DNA of 41,308 nucleotides from Akkermansia muciniphila (lineage in GTDB: Bacteria; Verrucomicrobiota; Verrucomicrobiia; Limisphaerales; F1-80-MAGS106). Shown here piece by piece: positions 32,702 through 41,237 of the stretch. Numbering within the stretch: position 1 is the first letter of the stretch; each line of letters begins with the position of its first letter. The stretch spans positions 1-41,308 of the forward strand of contig CAMBEJ010000031.1 in assembly GCA_945865375.1 (NCBI GenBank), written 5' to 3'. Under the pieces are notes generated by a model. The model did no database searches and was not told the DNA's origin. It saw nothing but the letters and a program-made list of their open reading frames with translations. The position numbers and the translations under genes are program-made.

Positions 32702-35326
32702 ATGAAAGAAAATCGTATGAACGAGGCCCCTGAAATGGCGAAGGAACGGTTGTTGGCAGCGTCGAGGTTAAAGGATAGGTCCCGTCGGCTCGCCGTCGGT
32801 GTCACCGCTGCCGCCGTAGGACTGCTGATCATTCTGACGGTGGCGCTGTTGGACTATCGTTTTCTGCTTCCGAAAGGGCTGCGGATCTCGGCCATGGCCG
32901 GGCTGTGTGCGATCATCCTCTGGGGCGTCCATCGGTCGTGGAGGACGTGGCAGCGCCCCACACAGTTGAAGGAGGCCGCGCTGGACGCCGAGGCACAACG
33001 GCCCGAGCTCGGCTGCGAGATCTCTACTGCGGCGGAGTATTTGACCGGCGAACGAAGAGCCTCGGAGGCCTACGAGCCCGAGCTGGCGGCTGCCCTCCAG
33101 GCCAAAGCCGCTAAAAACCTGGCACGGATGCCAGTTCCGTACGCCATGAAGATTGTCCGACCGGCATTGGGGCTCGGGCTCATCACGATGGCCGTTCTAT
33201 TGTTTGCGATCTTGGCTTCAGGATCGCTCACGGCGTTCAAACGAGCCGTGGCTCCATGGGCCAACGCCTCCTATACTCAAGTCCAGGTCAAGCCCGGAGA
33301 CATCGAAATTCCCATCGGCCGCGACGTCGAGATCAAGAGCCTTTTTTCCGGCCGCACTCCCAAGGCTGCCCACTTCCAGTGGTTGGACGAGGGCTCCGCC
33401 AAGTGGCACACTGTGGAGCTTGGTCGAAACGATCAAAACGAGTATGTGCATCCCGTCAAGAACGTGCGGTCGCTTATCAAGTACCGTGTGCGTGGCAGCG
33501 ACGCCGTGTCGGCGGATTACGTCGTCCAGCCCTATACCCCTCCGGAGGTGAGGGAATGGCGTTTGGGCCTGGAATATCCCGCCTATACTCTCCACCCTAA
33601 GGGCGTCCAGACCACACCTGATATTTCCGTAGTGCGAGCCACGATCGTGTCCTTTCAAATCAAACCGTCCGTGAAACTCTCGAAGGCGCGGCTGCGTTTC
33701 AGCAACGGCCTGCCGACCCTTGATTTGAAGGAATCACCGGGGGGTTTATGGGGTGCGGATTTGAAAATAGCCAAAGACGCCGAATTCTGGATCGAGCTTG
33801 CTGATGTGAAAGGACGGATCGGTGGCAACGAGGTCCCTTACTCTATCAAGGCTCTTCCGGACGAGGCTCCTAAAGTCGAGATTCTCGAACCCGGCCAGGA
33901 TAGGCGTGCCGACGCGACGAACACTATTCCTGTTAAGATCTCAGCCTCGGACGATTTTGGCGTGGGGGAGATCAAACTTGTTTATCATCGGCTCGGGAGT
34001 CCTGAACAATTTGTGGCATCGTCCCGGCAAAACGAAACCAACGCGGAGATGACCGTGGACCTCCCGCTTTCATCCATGGGTTTGAAGGAATACGAGCTGG
34101 TGGTGTATCACGCCGAGGCCCGGGATAACAACACCCTGGATGGGCCAGGCATCGGCAGGTCGCAGGTGTATTTTGTGGAGATCACGAATGAGGAAGGAGC
34201 CCTCTGCAAAAAGCCCGCCACACCAGGGACGAAGGTGAATCTGCTGGTCGTGCAAAAGCAGATTATATCCGACACGGCAGCGTTGGGGACCACGGCTGTG
34301 GCAGGAAAGTTCAAAGATTTGGCGGCACGCCAAAAGGACGCTGCGGACTTTGGGAAAATTTATTTGGATGGAATGTCCGAGGTCGGAGCGCCTGCGGAAG
34401 CCGTAGAGGAGATGACGGCGGCTCTTCGCGACATGAAGGAGGCGCAGGGCTTTCTCGAGAACATGGGACGCGATAAGGCGTTGCCTCCCGAGGAGAAGGC
34501 TTTGGCGCGTTTGTATCACTTATTGAAACTGCTGCCGGAGCTGAAGGACCTGCCGACGGCGCCGAAGGTTGCCGAAACGCCGAAAGAAGAAAAGCCGACG
34601 ACCCCGCTGATGAAGGTGGTGTTGGAAGCAATCAAAAAGAAGCAGAAGGAGCAGCCCGACAACAAGGAAATCGCGGAGGCTTTGGAGGAGGCCAAAAACC
34701 TCGAACAACAGGCCAGTTTGACCCTCGGCGTGCAACACTCTGGAAGCGGAAGTGGAAAGGGCGAGGGCGAAGTGAAGCTTGATCGGTCGGGAAAGGCAGC
34801 CAAGCCCCCGCAGCCCGGCAAAGACGGAAAAGCTGAGCAGGAAGGCAAGGAGAGCAAAGAAGCCAAAAGCGATAAAAACGCCCGCGATCCCAAGGACGGT
34901 AAGGGTGGCAAGGGCGGCAAAGGTGATAAAGCTGGCAAAGAGGGCAAAGAGGGACAGACCGATCCGAAGGAAGCTCAAAAGCTGGCTGAGAAACAGAAGG
35001 AATTGAGCAAGGAGGCGAAGGCTTTGGCGGAAAAACTGGCGCGCATCGCCGGAAAGGATTCTCGCTTGGGCCAGGGCGCGGCGAAAAAGATGAGCGAAGC
35101 CGCAGAGAAATTGCGGGCCGCCGCAGAGTCGGCGCAGAGTGGGGACGCGCAAAAGGCGGGGACCCAGGGCGCGCAGGGGGATGCGGCGTTGAAGGTGACG
35201 ATCGCCTTGCTGGAGCGGATCCTCGAAAACCGGCCGGAGCTGGGGAATGTGGCCAACGAAGACTTTCCAAAGGAATACGAGGGTGTGATCTCGGAGTACT
35301 TGAAAAAGCTTTCGTACGCTGAATAG
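32702..35326 (+). CDS. Large membrane protein with Lys/Gly-rich C-terminal region (DUF4175-like)
   Basis: An 874-residue protein. Two hydrophobic N-terminal segments (LAVGVTAAAVGLLIILTVAL and ISAMAGLCAIILWGV) and a third near residues 155-178 (LGLGLITMAVLLFAILASG) place it in the membrane. A long beta-rich extracytoplasmic region follows (about 190-500, Ig-like: YVVQPYTPPEVREWRLGLEYP, IPVKISASDDFGVGEIKLVYH). Residues 510-670 are helical. Residues 680-757 are nearly all Lys, Gly, Glu and Asp (KDGKGGKGGKGDKAGKEGKEG), and a helical tail ends YLKKLSYAE. It resembles the DUF4175-like proteins of MoxR operons; no enzyme motif is seen. ATG 32702 directly follows the previous stop; ATG 32717 is an alternative. 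Confidence 0.8.
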   Translation: MKENRMNEAPEMAKERLLAASRLKDRSRRLAVGVTAAAVGLLIILTVALLDYRFLLPKGLRISAMAGLCAIILWGVHRSWRTWQRPTQLKEAALDAEAQRPELGCEISTAAEYLTGERRASEAYEPELAAALQAKAAKNLARMPVPYAMKIVRPALGLGLITMAVLLFAILASGSLTAFKRAVAPWANASYTQVQVKPGDIEIPIGRDVEIKSLFSGRTPKAAHFQWLDEGSAKWHTVELGRNDQNEYVHPVKNVRSLIKYRVRGSDAVSADYVVQPYTPPEVREWRLGLEYPAYTLHPKGVQTTPDISVVRATIVSFQIKPSVKLSKARLRFSNGLPTLDLKESPGGLWGADLKIAKDAEFWIELADVKGRIGGNEVPYSIKALPDEAPKVEILEPGQDRRADATNTIPVKISASDDFGVGEIKLVYHRLGSPEQFVASSRQNETNAEMTVDLPLSSMGLKEYELVVYHAEARDNNTLDGPGIGRSQVYFVEITNEEGALCKKPATPGTKVNLLVVQKQIISDTAALGTTAVAGKFKDLAARQKDAADFGKIYLDGMSEVGAPAEAVEEMTAALRDMKEAQGFLENMGRDKALPPEEKALARLYHLLKLLPELKDLPTAPKVAETPKEEKPTTPLMKVVLEAIKKKQKEQPDNKEIAEALEEAKNLEQQASLTLGVQHSGSGSGKGEGEVKLDRSGKAAKPPQPGKDGKAEQEGKESKEAKSDKNARDPKDGKGGKGGKGDKAGKEGKEGQTDPKEAQKLAEKQKELSKEAKALAEKLARIAGKDSRLGQGAAKKMSEAAEKLRAAAESAQSGDAQKAGTQGAQGDAALKVTIALLERILENRPELGNVANEDFPKEYEGVISEYLKKLSYAE

Positions 35327-35344
35327 ACACCGGAGCACTGGGCG

Positions 35345-37663
35345 ATGATTCAATTCACCTACCTGCCGCGCTGGCCGTGGGTTGTCGCGGGTGCTGCCTT
35401 GGTCCTGTCGCTGCTGTGGTGGAGCTATCGGAGGGCGAAGGGGAAACCGGGCCTGCCGCTGCGCTGGCTCTTGGTTGCCTTGCGGTTTGTGGCGATTGGG
35501 GCCGTGGTGATCTGCTTGATGGACCCGCAGTGGGTTGAGACGATCATGCACCATCCGAAATCACGCGTGGCCGTTCTGCTCGATGCTTCGCGAAGCATGA
35601 GCATCCGCGATGTACCAAACGGACGCATGGCCGCCGCGAAAGAGTGGGTTCAGAAACATGTCACCTCCGCAGTGCCCAAAGGGGTGCTGGTGTCTTCGTT
35701 CACTTTCGACCATTCTTTGACTCCGCTGCCCGTGCTGGATTCGGCAAGTCCGACCGGTTCCGGAACGGCTCTCTCGGGCGCTCTTGAAAGTCTTCTTACG
35801 GCGACGGGTGAAGACCCGTTGAGCGCGGTCATCCTCCTCTCCGATGGTATCGAAAACGCCGGCCAACCACCGGATCGGGTCGCGCGGTTCTATCGGCGGA
35901 AGGGCATTCCGATCCACACCATCGTGGTAGGCACCACCAATGAGATGCGCGACGTGATTCTGGAGAATGTGCAGGTCAGACGCGCCGTGCCCAACGAAGC
36001 GCCGACGCGTCTGGGTCTCCTCGTGCGTTCTCCAGGTTACAAGGATAAAACTGTTGCGATCCAAATCCGGTTGCAAAAGGAAGTGATCGCGGTTCACGAG
36101 GTGACGTTGAACGGGGGTTCGCAGAAAGTGGAAGTCGAGATCATACCCCGGCGGAAGGGCTTCCAAATCTATGAAGCCACGATCGCGCCTCAGCCTGACG
36201 AATGGATGACGACTAACAACCGCCGATTGTTCGGCGTGGAGGTGGTGGATCCAACGATTCGGGTCATCTACATGGAGGGGACACCGCAGCAATCGAGCAG
36301 CCCCAAAGCGGAGTGGAAGTATCTCAAGGACGCTCTTGAGTCGGACCCCAATGTGAAGGTGAAAACCTTGTTCCGCCAGTTTGGGGCGAACGGTCAGTTT
36401 CTGAATACCGTCGATTCCGACCCGACCACGGGTGAGAAGATTTATCCAGTCGAGCATCCCACGCAGGGTTTTCCTCGCACACTCGCGGGGCTGTTGGAGT
36501 ATGACGTGGTGATTCACAGCGACATCAAGAAGGAGTCGTTCAAGCCCGAACAATTGGTGAGCATCGCCCGTTTTGTGGAGGAGTATGGGGGAGGGTTTGT
36601 GATGATAGGCGGCAACTCGGCTTTTGGAAAGGGTGGCTATCATCGGACGATTCTGGACCGGATCATTCCGGTTGCCATGGGGGACGGGAATGACGCTCAA
36701 GCAAGGGGCTTGAGGATGCACGTGCCGCCTTCAGCGCTGGCGCATCCCATCATGAACCTGGGGGCGACCCGCGCAGAAACGGCGTTGATCTGGAGCGTGA
36801 AATTTCCGTTGCTCCATGGCTGCAACAGGGTGGACCGAGCCAAACCGGGTGCCATCGTCCTCGGGGAGGATCTCAGCTATCAAAATGCCTTTGGCCGTGG
36901 ACTGCTTCTCGCAGTCCAGGAAATTGGGAAAGGGCGGAGCATGGCCTTCACCTCGGACACAACGCGCTCCTGGGGCAAGGATTTCGAAACGACCTGGGGA
37001 GAACCCATCAATCCTAGGATGGCGCTTTCCGAGGACAACTGCGACTCCCGTTATTATCGGCAATTCTGGGTGAACGCCATTCGTTGGCTGGCGAGTGGAA
37101 GAGTGGGTCGGACCAATAATCCCGTGACACTCGAACTCGCCAAGAGCTATTGTTTTCCAGGAGAGTCTGTGGCGGCTCGCGTCCTGGTGAGGGACGCGGA
37201 CTCGAAGGATGTTTCGAACGCGGAGGTTTCGTTGCTTCTGTCGGGGGGAGGCAGGACCCACACCGCTGTGGCGGCGCGCTATGAGACGTCAACGCGTTTT
37301 TATGTCGCCGATCTTAAATCGGCCGTGGCAGGCGATTTTAGAGTCACCGCCGTGGCGCGTTCAAAGGGTGTGAAGCTGGGTGAGGACGAACAATTGCTCA
37401 TCGCGGAAGAGGCTGACGTGGAGATGGCAGAGTTGAGGGCGCGCCCGGATTTGATGGCCGCGCTGGCTCGAGATTCGGGGGGAAGCACAGGCTCCTCGAC
37501 GGACCAGGGTTTGGCTTTGGCAAGCTCGATGTTCTCAAACGTGCCTCCCCCGAGAATCGAGCACCGGCGCAAGCCGGCTTGGGATAAATGGGTCTGGCTT
37601 GCTTTGATCCTTGGATTGTTGTCGATTGAGTGGGCCATCAGGAGAGTTCGGGGATTGGCCTAA
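35345..37663 (+). CDS. Membrane vWA protein with glutamine-amidotransferase-like domain
   Basis: A 772-residue protein. Two N-terminal helices (WVVAGAALVLSLLWWSY, ALRFVAIGAVVICLMDP) precede a vWA domain with VAVLLDASRSMSI near residue 80, an intact DxSxS, and VILLSDGIENAG. Residues about 310-570 form a class I GATase-like fold (DVVIHSDIKKESFKPEQLVSIARFVEEYGGGFVMIGGNSAFGKGG), without a Cys-His catalytic pair that I can place. Ig-like strands and a C-terminal helix (VWLALILGLLSIEWAI) finish it. It is the third vWA protein in the run, 18 bases after the previous gene, with GGAG before its ATG. Periplasmic placement of the vWA domain is inferred from the flanking helices. Confidence 0.88.
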   Translation: MIQFTYLPRWPWVVAGAALVLSLLWWSYRRAKGKPGLPLRWLLVALRFVAIGAVVICLMDPQWVETIMHHPKSRVAVLLDASRSMSIRDVPNGRMAAAKEWVQKHVTSAVPKGVLVSSFTFDHSLTPLPVLDSASPTGSGTALSGALESLLTATGEDPLSAVILLSDGIENAGQPPDRVARFYRRKGIPIHTIVVGTTNEMRDVILENVQVRRAVPNEAPTRLGLLVRSPGYKDKTVAIQIRLQKEVIAVHEVTLNGGSQKVEVEIIPRRKGFQIYEATIAPQPDEWMTTNNRRLFGVEVVDPTIRVIYMEGTPQQSSSPKAEWKYLKDALESDPNVKVKTLFRQFGANGQFLNTVDSDPTTGEKIYPVEHPTQGFPRTLAGLLEYDVVIHSDIKKESFKPEQLVSIARFVEEYGGGFVMIGGNSAFGKGGYHRTILDRIIPVAMGDGNDAQARGLRMHVPPSALAHPIMNLGATRAETALIWSVKFPLLHGCNRVDRAKPGAIVLGEDLSYQNAFGRGLLLAVQEIGKGRSMAFTSDTTRSWGKDFETTWGEPINPRMALSEDNCDSRYYRQFWVNAIRWLASGRVGRTNNPVTLELAKSYCFPGESVAARVLVRDADSKDVSNAEVSLLLSGGGRTHTAVAARYETSTRFYVADLKSAVAGDFRVTAVARSKGVKLGEDEQLLIAEEADVEMAELRARPDLMAALARDSGGSTGSSTDQGLALASSMFSNVPPPRIEHRRKPAWDKWVWLALILGLLSIEWAIRRVRGLA

Positions 37664-37699
37664 CCCTCTAAAATGTTCCACTGAAAATAACCAGGAATC

Positions 37700-38902
37700 A
37701 TGAAAAAGTCTAGCCGTCTCCCTTGGCTCATTGGCGCCCTTCCGTTGGGGGCGATCGTGGTTTCGTTCCTGATCTTTTCGATGTCGCCAGTCCCGCAGAT
37801 CGCGAGTGATTCACGACCCGTCCCAGCCCTTCGTGGTGTGTCGTACGAGCTTTTCCGAGTCCAAGAACTGCCCTGGGCCATTCACGTGCTGACTATCGAC
37901 CGAACCAGGCAGGATCTTGAGTTGATGACGACCCTGGGCCGAGGCTCCAAAATTGGATTGAGTGGGTTGACGGAACAGCTTCGATTGATTCCGTCCGAGT
38001 GGGGGCGTCCGGTGGCCGCGATCAACGGGGACTTTTATCGCACCGAAGGCGAGCCCTACGCCGGCGATCCGAGAGGGTTGCAGATTCTCGCGGGCGAACT
38101 TGTGAGCGCCCCCGCCGACAGAGCGTGTTTTTGGGTCGATGCCCAAGGAAATCCTAGGATGGGTGAGGTGACGGGTGGGTTTGCCGTCACATGGCCGGAC
38201 GGATCCCAGACCCCTTTCGGGTTGAACGAGGAACGCGAAGGCAGCATGGCTGTTCTATACAGCTCCGCAGTGGGCGCTTCGACGGGAACCTCCGGTGGCA
38301 CAGAATACGTTTTGGAGCGCGCCTCCGATGGCCCCTGGCTTCCGTTGTCGCCGGGCATGCATTATCAGGCTCGAATCCGGCAGATCCGTGGCGGCGGGAA
38401 TACTCCGCTCAAACCCGACATCCTCGTCCTTTCGGTCGGCACGTTTTCGCGTCTGCTTTCCCCTCGCGGTGCGGTCGGAGATATGCTCAAGATTTCCACG
38501 ACCACGAAACCGGATCTGCGCGGGGTCAAAACCGCTATCGGTGGCGGACCGGTCCTGGTCCGTGGAGGGCAGCCGAGGCCGGGCCATGTTCACAAATCGA
38601 TGGAGCGCCACCCTCGCTCAGCGATAGGTTGGAATCAAAAGGAAATACTTTTCGTGGAGGTTGATGGCCGGCAGCGTGGTTGGTCCGTAGGCATGACATT
38701 GCCTGAGCTTGCGGAGTACATGGTTCGGCTCGGATGCCAGGAGGCCGTGGGTCTTGATGGAGGCGGCTCGGCTGAACTCTGGTTCAACGGACGCATCATG
38801 AACCGGCCGTGTTATGGCCACGAACGCCAGATGGCGAACACGTTGATTTTGGTCGAAAAAAAGGAAGCTGGAGGCACCATGAACAATCCGGTTTTGAAAT
38901 GA
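37700..38902 (+). CDS. Phosphodiester glycosidase (NAGPA-like) family protein
   Basis: A 400-residue exported or membrane-anchored protein with an N-terminal hydrophobic segment (LIGALPLGAIVVSFLIFSM). The NAGPA domain shows AAINGDFYRTEGEP, TAIGGGPVLVRGG, RHPRSAIGWNQKEILFVEVDGR, MTLPELAEYMVRLGCQEAVGLDGGGSAELWFNG and RPCYGHERQMANTLIL, which are the family motifs. The human member removes GlcNAc from a phosphodiester on mannose-6-phosphate; bacterial members may trim sugar-1-phosphodiesters on wall polymers or exopolysaccharide. AGGA precedes the ATG. It sits 36 bases after the vWA/GATase gene, and its stop overlaps the redoxin start as ATGA. Confidence 0.92.
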   Translation: MKKSSRLPWLIGALPLGAIVVSFLIFSMSPVPQIASDSRPVPALRGVSYELFRVQELPWAIHVLTIDRTRQDLELMTTLGRGSKIGLSGLTEQLRLIPSEWGRPVAAINGDFYRTEGEPYAGDPRGLQILAGELVSAPADRACFWVDAQGNPRMGEVTGGFAVTWPDGSQTPFGLNEEREGSMAVLYSSAVGASTGTSGGTEYVLERASDGPWLPLSPGMHYQARIRQIRGGGNTPLKPDILVLSVGTFSRLLSPRGAVGDMLKISTTTKPDLRGVKTAIGGGPVLVRGGQPRPGHVHKSMERHPRSAIGWNQKEILFVEVDGRQRGWSVGMTLPELAEYMVRLGCQEAVGLDGGGSAELWFNGRIMNRPCYGHERQMANTLILVEKKEAGGTMNNPVLK

Positions 38903-39513
38903 GAACCGCTGAGCTTTTGGTTGCCTGGCTGCTTGTGGCTGTAGTTTCGTCTGTCCCGGAGTGTGTTTCGGCTGGCGCGGTGAAGATCCACAAAACAGAA
39001 ACGACGAGGAAAACGGAACAGCCGCGAGCTGCCGTCGATTTGGCTGGAAAACCGGCTGATCCCTTGAGTGATCCGGGCAAGCTGACGGTGCTGATTTTCT
39101 TGAGCATCGAGTGTCCGATCGCCAACCGTTACGCCCCTGCGATCCAACGGCTCGCGGAACAGTTTGTACCAAGCGGCGTCAGGTTCTGGTTGATCTACCC
39201 CGATGCGGATAACTCCCCCGAAGCTATCGAGAAGCACACGAAGGAGTATCGTTACACCCTGCGCACCTTGCGGGATCCACAGCACGTTCTCGTCCGCCGG
39301 GCGCGGGTGAGCGTCACGCCCGAAGCGGCGGTCTTTTCCGCGAAAGGCCGACTGCTGTACCATGGCCGGATCGACGATCGCTTCGTCGATTTCGGCAAGG
39401 AACGGGTCGCGCCTACCCAGCATGACTTGAGGGAGGCGTTGGAGGCGGCGCTGGCAAACAAGCCCATCGCCAATGAAGCGACTCGCGCGGTTGGCTGTTA
39501 TATCTCTCAATGA
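38899..39513 (+). CDS. Exported redoxin (AhpC/TSA-like), single Cys in the active loop
   Basis: A 204-residue protein with a signal peptide (MRTAELLVAWLLVAVVSSVPECVSA). The thioredoxin-like fold has FLSIECPIANRYAPAIQRLA, where Cys72 occupies the peroxidatic position without a CxxC partner. VTPEAAVFSAKGRLLYHGRIDD and the tail HDLREALEAALANKPI…AVGCYI are shared with redoxins found next to, or fused to, cytochrome c / copper monooxygenase proteins. Cys200 in that tail could pair with Cys72. The start ATG overlaps the previous stop (ATGA), and its own stop overlaps the next start in the same way, so the three genes are probably translated together. It may keep periplasmic thiols or copper sites reduced; this is inferred from context. 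Confidence 0.9.
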   Translation: MRTAELLVAWLLVAVVSSVPECVSAGAVKIHKTETTRKTEQPRAAVDLAGKPADPLSDPGKLTVLIFLSIECPIANRYAPAIQRLAEQFVPSGVRFWLIYPDADNSPEAIEKHTKEYRYTLRTLRDPQHVLVRRARVSVTPEAAVFSAKGRLLYHGRIDDRFVDFGKERVAPTQHDLREALEAALANKPIANEATRAVGCYISQ

Positions 39514-41237
39514 GATTGTATCGGTTAACCAAGGCTTGGCTGTGGGTGGGAGCTTCGGCGTTTGTCCAAGCTGCCGCCGCGGCCACGGCCGCCGGTTCGA
39601 CGGTGCCGACATTCAATAGAGATATGGCGCCGATCATCTTTAAGCACTGTGCAACCTGTCATCGCCCAGGGCAGTCAGGCCCGTTCAGTCTGCTCACCTT
39701 TGCAGACCTCAAAAAGCACGGACGCCAGATCGCCGAGGTCACGGCCAGCCGCACCATGCCTCCTTGGCTTCCGGAGCGGGGATATGGAGAGTTTGTCGGC
39801 GACCGCAGCCTCACTCCGCAACAAATCGAACTGTTTCAGCGCTGGCCTGTTGAGGGTGGTTTGGAAGGAAGCCCAAAGGATTTGCGCCCCATGCCTGAGT
39901 GGGTCGAGGAGTGGCAGCTCGGAAGGCCTGACCTGATTGTGCAACTTCCAGAACCCTACACGCTTCAGGCGGAGGGCCGGGATGTTTATAGGAACGTGGT
40001 GATTCCCATTCCAACGGACATCAGGCGCTACGTGAAAGGTGTGGAGTTCAGACCGGGGAACCCCAAGGTGATGCACCACGCCTTTGTGAACACCGACGAG
40101 ACCCGCTTTTCCCGGCGGTTAGCTGAAAAGGAGATGCCGCCCGGCTTCGACGGCATGGAACTTCCCGAGAGCGCGCACATGCCTGGCGGGCAACTGCTGG
40201 GCTGGCAGCCTGGCAAGCAAGCGTCCTTCTCTCCTGCGGGCTTGGCTTGGGTGTTGGAAAAGAATACAGACATGGTGCTGCAAATGCATCTTCACCCCAG
40301 CGGAAAGTCAGAGCGGGTTCAGCCACTGGTAGGATTCTATTTCACGGACCAACCCCGGACGAACACCGCTTTCCGGCTCAGATTGGAACAGTTCAAAATC
40401 GATATTCCACCGGGCGCGAAGGATTATCGAATCGAACAAAGCTACCTGCTCCCCGTTGATGTCACGCTGCTTCGGATTCTGCCGCACGCTCACTATCTCG
40501 GCAAGTCATTGAATGTTTATGCGACCCTGCCAGATGGGACGCTAAAATGGCTGCTCCGCATCCCCCGATGGGATTTCAATTGGCAGGGTGATTATGGGTA
40601 CAAATCGCCCGTTCTGCTGCCAAAAGGCACCACACTGAAGATGGATTTCACCTACGACAATTCCAGCGACAATGTGCGGAATCCCAGCCATCCGCCCAAG
40701 CGGGTTACTTTCGGTCTGGAAAGCACGGACGAGATGGCGGCGTGCTCGTTGCAGGTGCTGCCTCGCAATGCCGAGGACCGGCAGAAGCTGGCGCAGGATT
40801 GCTATCTCGAATCCGCGAGGGTTCGGCTTGATTATAACGAGCACATTCTGGCGAGTGATTCAACCAACGCGGTAGCTCACGCCAAAGCCGGTAGGGCTTG
40901 CATGGCGCTCGGAAAGTTTAACGAGGCGTTGAAGCATTTCCGCGATGCGGTTCGTGCGCAGCCCGACTTTGCCAAGGCCTATTATGACATTGGATCCATC
41001 TGGCTCAGCCAAAATCGGCCGCAGGAAGCGGAGAAAGCTTTTCTGGCGGTGGTCCGCTTCGATCCGGACGATTATCAGGCCCACGGCAACCTTGCGATTA
41101 TCTACATGAAACAGGGACGTCTCAAGAACGCTGAGAATCACCTGCGCATCGCGATCCGGCTTAATCCGGATGACGAGCTGGCTCGAAAAAATCTCGAAGC
41201 GCTATTGCGGGCCAGAGCAGGTCAAGAAGCCCCATAA
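39510..41237 (+). CDS. Cytochrome c / PHM-like copper monooxygenase / TPR fusion protein
   Basis: A 575-residue exported protein with three parts. First, a c-type haem motif CATCH at residues 47-51 (HCATCHRPGQSGPFSLLTFAD), followed by TMPPWLP. Second, a domain like the copper type II ascorbate-dependent monooxygenases (PHM/DBM). The usual copper ligands can be matched: HH at 189-190 and a His in LQMHLHPSG (260/262) for CuH, HAH at 326-328 (ILPHAHYLG), and Met409 (STDEMAACS) for CuM. Third, about three TPR repeats at 451-567. The signal peptide is about residues 1-27. It follows the redoxin by an ATGA overlap, a pairing known from Planctomycetes, Verrucomicrobia and Acidobacteria, but the substrate is unknown. 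Function as a monooxygenase is a prediction from the ligand set. Nothing is seen in the last 71 bases of the window. Confidence 0.9.
   Translation: MRLYRLTKAWLWVGASAFVQAAAAATAAGSTVPTFNRDMAPIIFKHCATCHRPGQSGPFSLLTFADLKKHGRQIAEVTASRTMPPWLPERGYGEFVGDRSLTPQQIELFQRWPVEGGLEGSPKDLRPMPEWVEEWQLGRPDLIVQLPEPYTLQAEGRDVYRNVVIPIPTDIRRYVKGVEFRPGNPKVMHHAFVNTDETRFSRRLAEKEMPPGFDGMELPESAHMPGGQLLGWQPGKQASFSPAGLAWVLEKNTDMVLQMHLHPSGKSERVQPLVGFYFTDQPRTNTAFRLRLEQFKIDIPPGAKDYRIEQSYLLPVDVTLLRILPHAHYLGKSLNVYATLPDGTLKWLLRIPRWDFNWQGDYGYKSPVLLPKGTTLKMDFTYDNSSDNVRNPSHPPKRVTFGLESTDEMAACSLQVLPRNAEDRQKLAQDCYLESARVRLDYNEHILASDSTNAVAHAKAGRACMALGKFNEALKHFRDAVRAQPDFAKAYYDIGSIWLSQNRPQEAEKAFLAVVRFDPDDYQAHGNLAIIYMKQGRLKNAENHLRIAIRLNPDDELARKNLEALLRARAGQEAP

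Noticed and set aside
35561-36721. A 386-codon minus-strand frame
   Set aside because: It is entirely opposite the vWA/GATase gene, whose domains are clear; high GC keeps the antisense frame open.
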